This document shows, in pieces, positions 35,742 to 43,636 of a stretch of 64,000 bases of DNA. This DNA comes from Eutrophobius brisbanensis (lineage in GTDB: Bacteria; Pseudomonadota; Gammaproteobacteria; Eutrophobiales; Eutrophobiaceae), in the NCBI GenBank assembly GCA_038131795.1, contig JAYPQE010000002.1, positions 1 to 64,000 of the forward strand, written 5' to 3'. Below the pieces are notes generated by a model that did not search any database, was not told the origin of the DNA, and saw only the letters and a program-made list of their open reading frames with translations. The translations under genes were made by a program, and so were the position numbers. Positions within the stretch are counted from its first letter, which is position 1. The number at the start of each line of letters is the position of its first letter.

Positions 35742-36947
35742 ATGGACAACGATCTTTTACCCGTCCTGGGAATCAGTCTGGCAACGACAAGTGCCGGTAT
35801 TTACAAAAAAAAACGAAATGATGTAACACTCTTTCAGTTAAATGAAGGAGCAAATATGGCTGCTGTGTTCACAAAAAATAATTTTGCTGCAGCACCTGTG
35901 GTCATTGCAAAACGCCATTTGCGAACAAAATTACAGACACGATTTTTATTGGTAAATGCGGGTAATGCCAATGCGGGGCTAGGTAAAATTGGTGAAGATT
36001 TCGCCATAAGAACGTGCAAGGCTATTTCAGATTATTCCGGTTGCACAGTTGAATCAGCACTCCCTTTTTCAACAGGTGTAATAGGAGAGCGGTTTCCTTA
36101 TGAAAAAATTAATAGTGTAATTCCAGAACTAATTGAAAATCTTGGCACAGGCACCTGGCAGGAATCTGCAAAAGCCATCATGACTACTGATACAGTTGCA
36201 AAAGGTATTTCAAAAACTGTTACTTTAAGTGGTAAAAATATTACTATCACAGGCATAGCAAAGGGCTCAGGTATGATAAGACCTGATATGGCAACCATGC
36301 TTGCTTTTATTGGGACTGATGCTGCAGTCGACCCGCAAACATTAGAATTGTTATTGAATGAAGCAGTAAATAGTACATTTAATAGAATTACTGTTGACGG
36401 TGATACCTCTACGAATGATGCCTGTGTTTTAGTGGCAACTGGAATGGCAGGTAATGTAATGGTTGATAGTACATCAAATGCAGATTACGCAGTGCTTAAA
36501 GAAGGTATTTTTAAGGTCTGTGAGAATCTAGCCAAAGCAATTGTTAAAGATGGTGAAGGTGCAACTAAATTTATTGTAATTAATGTAAAACAGGGAAAAA
36601 ATCTTCAGGAATGTCTGGAGGTAGCCTATACCATTGCCCATTCCCCACTAATTAAAACTGCTTTTTTTGCATCAGATCCTAATTGGGGGAGGATTCTGGC
36701 AGCTATAGGCAGAACCAATATCCCTGATCTAAATATTGATAATATTAACGTGTATCTAGATGATGTCCGTATTGTTACAAATGGTGCCAGATGTGATGAA
36801 TACACTGAGGAAAAAGGTGTTGCTGTAATGTCTAAGTCAGAAATATGTTTAACTGTGGATCTTGGAAGAGGTCAATTTGAAGAGACAGTCTGGACATGTG
36901 ACTTGTCCCATGATTACGTTAGTATTAATGCTGATTATAGGTCCTGA
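35742..36947 (+). CDS. argJ: Bifunctional glutamate N-acetyltransferase / amino-acid acetyltransferase ArgJ
   Basis: ArgJ transfers the acetyl group from N-acetylornithine to glutamate in the cyclic arginine pathway; some forms also use acetyl-CoA. The precursor cleaves itself before the Thr of ATML. That site is present in IRPDMATMLAFIGTDA near residue 187. Other landmarks are NAGNANAG, STGVIGE and ASDPNWGRILAAIGR. The 401-residue length is normal. It sits between secA and the Nudix gene, as in Pseudomonas. Confidence 0.96.
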   Translation: MDNDLLPVLGISLATTSAGIYKKKRNDVTLFQLNEGANMAAVFTKNNFAAAPVVIAKRHLRTKLQTRFLLVNAGNANAGLGKIGEDFAIRTCKAISDYSGCTVESALPFSTGVIGERFPYEKINSVIPELIENLGTGTWQESAKAIMTTDTVAKGISKTVTLSGKNITITGIAKGSGMIRPDMATMLAFIGTDAAVDPQTLELLLNEAVNSTFNRITVDGDTSTNDACVLVATGMAGNVMVDSTSNADYAVLKEGIFKVCENLAKAIVKDGEGATKFIVINVKQGKNLQECLEVAYTIAHSPLIKTAFFASDPNWGRILAAIGRTNIPDLNIDNINVYLDDVRIVTNGARCDEYTEEKGVAVMSKSEICLTVDLGRGQFEETVWTCDLSHDYVSINADYRS

Positions 36948-36969
36948 TTTTCAGGCCTAGAGAACCAGG

Positions 36970-37959
36970 ATGCCCCAAAGCAGGCAAAAGATCGTTATTG
37001 GAGTGGTCTTTAATCATAATCATGATTCTGTCCTCATAGCTAAACGTCCAAAAGATAGAATAAAGGCGGGCCTATGGGAGTTTCCAGGTGGTAAATCTGA
37101 AAATGGAGAGTCAGAATTCGATACCTTATCGAGAGAATTGTTTGAGGAAACAGGTATTGAAGTAATAAAAGCAAGGCCTCTATCGGTGATTCAATATCAG
37201 TATTCTCATGCTGAAATTAATATGAGCGTCTGGATTGTAGATGAATGGAAAGGGAATATGGGGGGTAAAGAAGGTCAGCAAATTAGATGGTGTGAAACAG
37301 AAGCGTTATGTCCTGAGAAATTCCCGGAAGCAAACAAAAAACTGATCAAGTTATTAAAATTACCCCTGTTGTATTTAATTACCCCGGACCTGGAAATCTA
37401 CGATGAAGCGTTTTTTGAAAATTTGTCAGATTATCTCGAAAATGGACTAAAACTCATCCAGTTTCGGAGTCCATCGCTTAAGCTAAATGAAAGGTTAAAA
37501 ATAGCCGAAAGATTAATCGAACAATGTGACAAGTACAAATGCAGACTTATTTATAATGGTAGTTATGAAGATGCGAAAAGGATTGGTGCAGACGGTGTTC
37601 ATCTAAGTAGCAAGTTATTAAATCAGCGAAATCAATACGATACAAATGACGACTTTTATATAGCAGGTTCCTGTCATAACCTTGATGAACTTGAGATAGC
37701 ATATGGATGTAATCTGGATTTTTGTGTTCTCTCGCCAGTTAACTATACATTTTCCCATAGTCATTCACTGCCACTTGGGTGGGATAAAACAAAAGAATTG
37801 ACGGGTCGTGCAGGGTTGCCGGTGTACGCTTTAGGCGGAATCAAGCATGTAGAATTGGAACGTGCAATACTATCGGGATGTTATGGAATATCTTTAATAT
37901 CCGATATTTGGAACTCAGATAACGGTGGGGAAATTGTTAAATTGTTAGCGAATTCCTAA
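36970..37959 (+). CDS. Nudix (MutT) hydrolase fused to a thiamine-phosphate-synthase-like domain
   Basis: The N-terminal half (about residues 1-130) is a MutT-like Nudix domain with the full box, GGKSENGESEF then SRELFEETGIE, beginning with an IGVVFNHNHDSVLIAKRP strand. MutT removes 8-oxo-dGTP. The C-terminal half (about 135-329) resembles ThiE/TenI: YLITPDLEIYDE, LKLIQFRSPSL, GADGVHLSSKLL and LPVYALGGIKHVEL follow the TIM-barrel phosphate-site order. This two-domain form next to argJ or secA occurs widely in gammaproteobacteria. Whether the second half is catalytic is unknown. Confidence 0.88.
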   Translation: MPQSRQKIVIGVVFNHNHDSVLIAKRPKDRIKAGLWEFPGGKSENGESEFDTLSRELFEETGIEVIKARPLSVIQYQYSHAEINMSVWIVDEWKGNMGGKEGQQIRWCETEALCPEKFPEANKKLIKLLKLPLLYLITPDLEIYDEAFFENLSDYLENGLKLIQFRSPSLKLNERLKIAERLIEQCDKYKCRLIYNGSYEDAKRIGADGVHLSSKLLNQRNQYDTNDDFYIAGSCHNLDELEIAYGCNLDFCVLSPVNYTFSHSHSLPLGWDKTKELTGRAGLPVYALGGIKHVELERAILSGCYGISLISDIWNSDNGGEIVKLLANS

Positions 37960-37978
37960 GCCAATTAGAATACTGTCT

Positions 37979-38167
37979 TTAGTGCTTGATATAATCATCG
38001 GTTCTTGTTTCATCAAATTCCAGTTCTGTATTTTCTGTTGAAATTTTATGGTTTTCAGTTAACCAGTCTCCCAGATCTATTAGTCGGCAACGTTCCGAGC
38101 AAAAAGGATAAGATTTATTATTATCTTGAGGTGAAATCTTTTTATTACATACTGGGCAATGTTTCAT
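37979..38167 (-). CDS. yacG: DNA gyrase inhibitor / zinc-binding protein YacG
   Basis: YacG is a small zinc protein that binds GyrB and blocks DNA binding by gyrase in E. coli. The four zinc cysteines are in CPVCNKKI and FCSERCRLIDLGDWL. An upstream in-frame Met exists, but ATG 38167 is preferred: it forms an ATGA overlap with the zapD stop and gives the expected MKHCPVC start. The protein is 62 residues. It is the last gene of coaE-zapD-yacG, a block shared with E. coli. Confidence 0.93.
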   Translation of the reverse strand: MKHCPVCNKKISPQDNNKSYPFCSERCRLIDLGDWLTENHKISTENTELEFDETRTDDYIKH

Positions 38168-38940
38168 AATATACAGCAATGTAACTGAAATTCTAAATTA
38201 TTATCTGTTTGAACAGGTCTTTCACCAGTATCGGCTTGAACCATAAATCGTATTGTAAACCTGTGTTTTCCAGCACTGATTTCCGGGAAATATATAGAGT
38301 CATGAGGCAAAATTATTCGTATTAACTGACAACCAATATTCTGTTTAATAGATTTTTGAAAGAATCCTTTCTCAGCAAACTCAATTGTTGGATTGCTGCT
38401 GTTGCGGATTAGGTTTATTATCAAATATATACTTCGTCTAATTATTCGAAAATCCTGTTGAAATTCGATTAGTCTTGATTTTAGTCTATCTGGCGGAATA
38501 TTTAGCCAATGATGATAAGCCGGAATGTCAAAGTTGCAGGAACCACCAAGAATTGCATTTCGTTGTTTAACTGAATTAATTAGTTCATCCTGACGTAATA
38601 GTAGTCCAGGCTGACAATTCTGATCTCGTAATTCTTCAATATTTTCACTGATATCACCTAGAATTAAATCCAGTCGGTTCAGATCGACACCAGGATTTCT
38701 TTTCAGGGCCTTCAGTGTTGATGAATGACGTTCGAGTTCCTTGATGATTTCATTTTTTATATCAGTCCGGCTAATCAGATCATTAATATCCAGTAATGAA
38801 TCAACCACAGAACGGACATCCCATTCTGCGTGCCCAGACATGAAATGTTCATTAAGTTTAAATAGATGTGATAGTCTCAGAAATGTTCTGACACGTTCAT
38901 TAAGCGGTTGCTCGTAAATAATTTCAGTATTCACGGTCAT
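38164..38940 (-). CDS. zapD: Cell division protein ZapD
   Basis: ZapD (YacF) binds the FtsZ C-terminal tail and bundles filaments. The 258-residue protein has the two-domain layout: a helical part with IIYEQPLNERVRTFLRLSHLF at the start, and a beta-rich part with LPAYHHWLNIPP-like and HRFTIRFM segments. It overlaps both coaE and yacG by four bases. FtsZ in this window carries the tail it would bind. Confidence 0.93.
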   Translation of the reverse strand: MTVNTEIIYEQPLNERVRTFLRLSHLFKLNEHFMSGHAEWDVRSVVDSLLDINDLISRTDIKNEIIKELERHSSTLKALKRNPGVDLNRLDLILGDISENIEELRDQNCQPGLLLRQDELINSVKQRNAILGGSCNFDIPAYHHWLNIPPDRLKSRLIEFQQDFRIIRRSIYLIINLIRNSSNPTIEFAEKGFFQKSIKQNIGCQLIRIILPHDSIYFPEISAGKHRFTIRFMVQADTGERPVQTDNNLEFQLHCCIL

Positions 38941-39551
38941 TCAATCGATACCATTGAGCTTTTAAGGTATTTTTTATGCAGTTCTTTAACCTGAGATTCA
39001 AGATTGTCCAGGGTACTGTTGTTAATAATTATATCGTCTGCCTGTTTCAGCCTTTCATCTCTTGATATCTGATTGTTAATAATGCGTTTAGCCAATTCAG
39101 ATGTTACTCCATCCCGTTGTTGAATTCTTTTAAGTTGAATCTCTTCCGAACAGTCCACAACTAATATCGTATCAACCAGGTTTTCCGATCCGGTTTCAAA
39201 TAAAAGAGGTATGCTGATAATACAGTATCCAGTATCTATCTCATTAATGCTTTTTTCAATCTTTTCAAAAACTTTTGGATGAATAAGGTTCTCTAGTCTG
39301 TTTTTTGCATTATTATCATCGAATATTTTCGTTCTAAGTAGATCTCTTTTCAGTTCACCAACGTCATCTAGAATATCATCACCAAATACTTTCGCTATTT
39401 CAGTGAGTAGGGGGGCCCCACGGCTGGTTAATTCTCGACTGATGGTATCTGCATCAATGACTTTTATACCCAACTTTCCAAATAATTCCGCGACAGTGGA
39501 TTTTCCACTACCAATGCCGCCTGTTAAACCTACTCTATAAGGGACAAACAT
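38937..39551 (-). CDS. coaE: Dephospho-CoA kinase CoaE
   Basis: CoaE phosphorylates dephospho-CoA, the last step of coenzyme A synthesis. The P-loop is GLTGGIGSGKSTVAELF (about residues 8-24), followed by VIDADTISRELTSRG, HPKVFEKIE, SIPLLFETG and VVDCSEEIQLKRIQQRDG. The 204-residue length is standard. It begins directly after the pilD stop codon with no gap, the usual pilD-coaE pairing. Confidence 0.96.
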   Translation of the reverse strand: MFVPYRVGLTGGIGSGKSTVAELFGKLGIKVIDADTISRELTSRGAPLLTEIAKVFGDDILDDVGELKRDLLRTKIFDDNNAKNRLENLIHPKVFEKIEKSINEIDTGYCIISIPLLFETGSENLVDTILVVDCSEEIQLKRIQQRDGVTSELAKRIINNQISRDERLKQADDIIINNSTLDNLESQVKELHKKYLKSSMVSIE

Positions 39552-40424
39552 CTAATTGAATGCCCAATCGACATATAACCCGGTTAACGTATCACCATAC
39601 ATTAATGCTATCCATCCTGCTACAGCAAGAAAGGGACCAAAGGGGATAGGTTGGCTTGACTTATGTCTGGTTACCAACAGCAGGCCAATGCCAATTATGG
39701 AACCTGTTAATGATGAGAAGATTATTATCAATGGTAGATATTGCCATCCAAGCCATGCACCGAGCATGGCAAGAAGTTTAAAGTCTCCATATCCCATACC
39801 TTCCTTACCGGTCAGTAGTTTAAAAACAATAAAAACAGACCATAATATAAGGTATCCAAATATCGCTCCAAAGAGACTTGATTCAATATCTGTAAAGATA
39901 CCAAACAGGTTACATATGATTCCCAACCACATAAACGGCAAGGTAATACTGTCCGGGAGTAATTTATGATCATAATCAATTACTGTGAGAGCGATTAAAC
40001 TCCAGGTAAATAGAAACGCAAAAAAAGCTTGAATAGAGAAGCCAAATTTCATGGCAACGGCAACAATTAGTAAACAATTACAAATCTCAATTAATGGATA
40101 TCGAGCAGATATTCCTTTTTTACAATGTCTGCATCTACCTTTAAGTAACAGGTAGCTAATGACGGGAATATTATCCAGGGGATGGATATTTATATTACAA
40201 TTTGGGCAGGTGGAACCCGGTAAGACAAGGTTGTATGGTGATTGGTTATCAACTTGATCATCAATCCCAAGAAGTAATTTGCATTCTTTTTTCCATTCAG
40301 CCTCCATCATCTTTGGCAGGCGATATATGACTACATTCAGAAAACTTCCAATTAAAAGCGCAAGAATGCCAGATGTGAAATAGAAAAATGATGGATTTTG
40401 TTGAAATGCTGTCAACACGTTCAT
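39552..40424 (-). CDS. pilD: Prepilin peptidase / N-methyltransferase PilD
   Basis: PilD cuts the leader of type IV prepilins and type II secretion pseudopilins and methylates the new N-terminus. Two CxxC pairs (CPNCNINI and CRHCKKGIS) form the cytoplasmic zinc site. The catalytic aspartates lie in DYDHKLLPD and GMGYGDFK. About seven to eight membrane segments are present. ATG 40424 gives the N-terminus expected from homologues (about 290 residues). A TTG at 40463 would add 13 residues; neither has a clear ribosome-binding site. Confidence 0.95.
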   Translation of the reverse strand: MNVLTAFQQNPSFFYFTSGILALLIGSFLNVVIYRLPKMMEAEWKKECKLLLGIDDQVDNQSPYNLVLPGSTCPNCNINIHPLDNIPVISYLLLKGRCRHCKKGISARYPLIEICNCLLIVAVAMKFGFSIQAFFAFLFTWSLIALTVIDYDHKLLPDSITLPFMWLGIICNLFGIFTDIESSLFGAIFGYLILWSVFIVFKLLTGKEGMGYGDFKLLAMLGAWLGWQYLPLIIIFSSLTGSIIGIGLLLVTRHKSSQPIPFGPFLAVAGWIALMYGDTLTGLYVDWAFN

Positions 40425-40505
40425 AAAAAAGATAGATGCCCCTGCTGATAAATATATCACCAACAGGATACAGTAATTAGGGATTTGGCAAAATAGACTC
40501 GTCGT

Positions 40506-41729
40506 TTATACAACGGAACCCATTTTGAAAATTGGCAGGTACATACCAATGACGATGCCACCAATGACAACACCGAGAAATGCCATAATCATGGGTTCAA
40601 GTAAGCTGGTCAATGCCTCCACGGCATCATCAACTTCCTGTTCATACCAGTCAGCCACCTTGCCAAGCATGGTATCAATGGCACCAGATTCTTCACCAAT
40701 GGCCACCATTTGGACCACCATGTTTGGAAACAGGCCCGTTTCACGCATACTGGCCTGTAATTGAGTACCGGTTGAAATTTCATCTTTCATATGCATCACA
40801 GCATCATAAAAGACAATATTACCGCAGGCGCCGGCAACCGAATTCATGGCTTCAACCAGAGGGGTCCCGGCTGCAAACATTGTTTCCAGGGTTCTCGCAT
40901 ATCTCGCAATGGCAGATTTTTCAAGAATTTCGCCAATGACGGGTATTTTGAGAGAATATCTATCCATGTATTCGCCGAATTTTTTGGAACGTTTTTTCAG
41001 TTCTAATAAACCATAAACCACACCGCCAATTACCGCAAATATCATAAACCAGTTGGCAACGAAGAAATCCGAAGAATCAACTAAAAACTGTGTCAATGCA
41101 GGAAGATCAGCACCGAAACTGGAAAATAATTCTGAGAACTGAGGAATAACAAAGATCATCAAAATTGTTACGATAATGAATGCGACTACAATAACAGCAA
41201 TTGGGTAAAATAAAGCGGCTTTGATTTTTGATTTTAAGGCTTCAGTCTTTTCCAGATAGCCTGCAAGCTTATGTAGTATGGCTTCCAATATACCGGATTG
41301 CTCGCCTGCCTCCACCAGGTTACAATAAAGTTGATTAAAATACAGAGGATGTTTTCTCAAGGCCTCTGTCAGTGCGTTTCCTGCCTCAACATCGGCTTTC
41401 AGTGTCAAAATAAGTTCCTGCATAGCCGCATTTTCATGTCCATTACCGACAATCTCAAAGGCCTGCACCAATGGCACACCGGATGACATCATGGTTGCCA
41501 ACTGACGGCTGAATACACAAATATCTTTTGGAATAATCTTGCCCTTACTGCCTCCGCCGCCAAATAATGGTTTCGGTTTCTTTTTAACCTTAAGGGGATT
41601 AACGCCCTGCCTGCGGAGCATGGCCTTGACCAGGGCATCGCTTTGGCCAGGCATTTCACCTTTTACTTTTTTGCCTGATTTATCTGTTCCTTCCCAGATG
41701 AATATATCTGCTTTTGCCGCTTCAGCCAT
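40506..41729 (-). CDS. pilC: Type IV pilus inner membrane platform protein PilC
   Basis: PilC is the polytopic platform that links the PilB and PilT motors to pilin assembly. It holds two repeated GspF domains (about residues 75-200 and 280-400), each with the pattern FSRQLATMMSSGVPLVQA or YARTLETMFAAGTPLVEA, and three membrane segments near 180, 230 and 385. The N-terminus FIWEGTDKSGKKVKGEM is typical. It lies six bases after pilB and is followed by pilD. Confidence 0.96.
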   Translation of the reverse strand: MAEAAKADIFIWEGTDKSGKKVKGEMPGQSDALVKAMLRRQGVNPLKVKKKPKPLFGGGGSKGKIIPKDICVFSRQLATMMSSGVPLVQAFEIVGNGHENAAMQELILTLKADVEAGNALTEALRKHPLYFNQLYCNLVEAGEQSGILEAILHKLAGYLEKTEALKSKIKAALFYPIAVIVVAFIIVTILMIFVIPQFSELFSSFGADLPALTQFLVDSSDFFVANWFMIFAVIGGVVYGLLELKKRSKKFGEYMDRYSLKIPVIGEILEKSAIARYARTLETMFAAGTPLVEAMNSVAGACGNIVFYDAVMHMKDEISTGTQLQASMRETGLFPNMVVQMVAIGEESGAIDTMLGKVADWYEQEVDDAVEALTSLLEPMIMAFLGVVIGGIVIGMYLPIFKMGSVV

Positions 41730-41735
41730 AATATT

Positions 41736-43460
41736 TTACTCGATAGTTACACGGTTGACTTCGGTTAATGAGGTGGCCCCCTGTCTGGCTTTTGCCAGAC
41801 CGGATTTCCTGATGTCCCATATACCTTCTTTCAGAGCCTGGTCTGCCAGTTGCACGGCATTTGCGCCTTCAATAATGAGTCGTTTCATCGCATCGGAAAT
41901 ATTCATCACCTGGTAGATACCGGCACGGCCTTTATAACCACTGGGACAGTCTTCATTACCCGTTACCGGCTCAAACAACTTGATCCCTTGTTTGACTTCT
42001 TCTTCAGTAAAGCCTTCTTCTAACAGGGCCTCATCAGGCATATCCAGGGGTTCCCGGTATTCCGAGTGCAGTCGACGCAGAAGTCTTTGCGCAGTGATAA
42101 GGTTGATACTGGTCGCTACTGCAAAAGCCGCGATTCCCATATCCTGAAGGCGGGTAAGGGTCTGTGGACCATCATTAGTATGTAAGGTTGACATGACCAT
42201 GTGACCAGTTTGTGCCGCTTTTACAGCAATAGAGGCCGTACCCAGATCCCGGATCTCGCCCACCAGTATGATATCAGGATCCTGACGGAGGAAGGCCTTA
42301 AGCGCCTTTTCAAATGTCATTCCGGTCCTTTCATCAACCTGCACCTGATTGACACCGGCAAGGTTGATTTCCACCGGGTCTTCTGCGGTAGAAATATTGA
42401 CATCCACCTGGTTCAGGATGTTGATCCCTGAATATAACGAAACCGTTTTACCACTACCGGTGGGGCCGGTCACGAGGAACATCCCATAGGGTTTATGCAG
42501 ATTTTCCAGGAATTTTTCCTTCTGAAAATCCTCGTATCCCAGCATGTCGATCTGCAATGCTGCGGCATCAGAGTTCAGGATACGCATACAGGCCTTTTCT
42601 CCAAATAGAGTAGGACAGGTATTGACACGAAAGTCTATGGACTTTGACTTGGAAAGTTTTAACTTGATTCGGCCGTCCTGAGGCACGCGTTTTTCAGATA
42701 CGTCGAGTCGGGACATGACTTTAATACGAGCCGCAATTTTTCCTGACAGACTGATAGGCGGTCTAGCCACTTCTGTCAGTACGCCATCAATTCGAAACCT
42801 GACACGGTAATATTTTTCATAGGGTTCAAAGTGCAGGTCCGAAGCACCTTTTTTGATGGCATCCAGTAAACACTTATTTACAAACTTTACGACAGGTGCG
42901 TCATCAACTTCATCACCACCCACGTCATCTTCCTGCTTTCCTTCTTCCGCAACTTCCAGATCATCCAGGTCTTCAAACTCGTCATCGTCCATGTCACCCA
43001 GACCACCTTCCATTTCTTCCAGGCATTTCTCAATGACTTTTGTAAGTTTGTCCTGTTCAACCAGTATGGCCTCAGTATTGGTGCCTGTGGCAAATTTAAT
43101 CTCATCCAGGGCCATGAGATTGGTTGGGTCGGAAACGGCAATATAAAGACGTTTACCGCGTTTAAAGATGGGAATTGCGTTATGCTTTTTGATTAAATAT
43201 TCTTTGACCAGCTTGACGGTATCAATATCAATCTCCATAGAGTTGATATCGACTACCGGAACACCGAATTCCTGGGCCGCAGAAATGGCAATATCTCCAG
43301 CTGGGACAAGCTTGTTCTCTACCAGGTAGGGGACAAAACCGGTTTTTTTACTGAGTGCTTTCTGGTGATGCTCTGCCGCTGCGGCTTCTTCTAACAGACC
43401 GTCCATGACCAGTTTTCTGGCAAGACCACTTAAATGAATTTTATTTGCCGAAACAGCCAT
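41736..43460 (-). CDS. pilB: Type IV pilus extension ATPase PilB
   Basis: PilB powers pilus extension. An N-terminal GSPII_E domain (about residues 60-145) and an acidic linker (GDMDDDEFEDLDDLEVAEE-like stretch) precede the ATPase core, with Walker A GPTGSGKTVSLYSG near residue 330, the Asp box, DPDIILVGEIRDLGT (Walker B) and GHMVMSTLHTND (His box). Toward the end the zinc tetracysteine is reduced: only CPSGYKGRAGIYQ with one visible Cys remains. No pilin gene lies upstream; clpB does. Confidence 0.95.
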   Translation of the reverse strand: MAVSANKIHLSGLARKLVMDGLLEEAAAAEHHQKALSKKTGFVPYLVENKLVPAGDIAISAAQEFGVPVVDINSMEIDIDTVKLVKEYLIKKHNAIPIFKRGKRLYIAVSDPTNLMALDEIKFATGTNTEAILVEQDKLTKVIEKCLEEMEGGLGDMDDDEFEDLDDLEVAEEGKQEDDVGGDEVDDAPVVKFVNKCLLDAIKKGASDLHFEPYEKYYRVRFRIDGVLTEVARPPISLSGKIAARIKVMSRLDVSEKRVPQDGRIKLKLSKSKSIDFRVNTCPTLFGEKACMRILNSDAAALQIDMLGYEDFQKEKFLENLHKPYGMFLVTGPTGSGKTVSLYSGINILNQVDVNISTAEDPVEINLAGVNQVQVDERTGMTFEKALKAFLRQDPDIILVGEIRDLGTASIAVKAAQTGHMVMSTLHTNDGPQTLTRLQDMGIAAFAVATSINLITAQRLLRRLHSEYREPLDMPDEALLEEGFTEEEVKQGIKLFEPVTGNEDCPSGYKGRAGIYQVMNISDAMKRLIIEGANAVQLADQALKEGIWDIRKSGLAKARQGATSLTEVNRVTIE

Positions 43461-43636
43461 ATGAAAATATTTTCTCTTTTTTTCAGTTTGAGACGTAAAT
43501 ATTAGATTATATTATAAAAATTACCAATAGTTTTCTGAATGTTGCAGCCCAATATTATTGGCAATATCAGTAAAAAACCGGAATATTTTCATCCAGTCTA
43601 CTAATGCATTATGGCAGGTCAAGTCTAACCGGGTTG

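Noticed and set aside
43549..43561. 13-base palindrome CCAATA-T-TATTGG between clpB and pilB
   Set aside because: AT-rich palindromes of this size are expected by chance, and no second copy or T-run makes it an operator or terminator.
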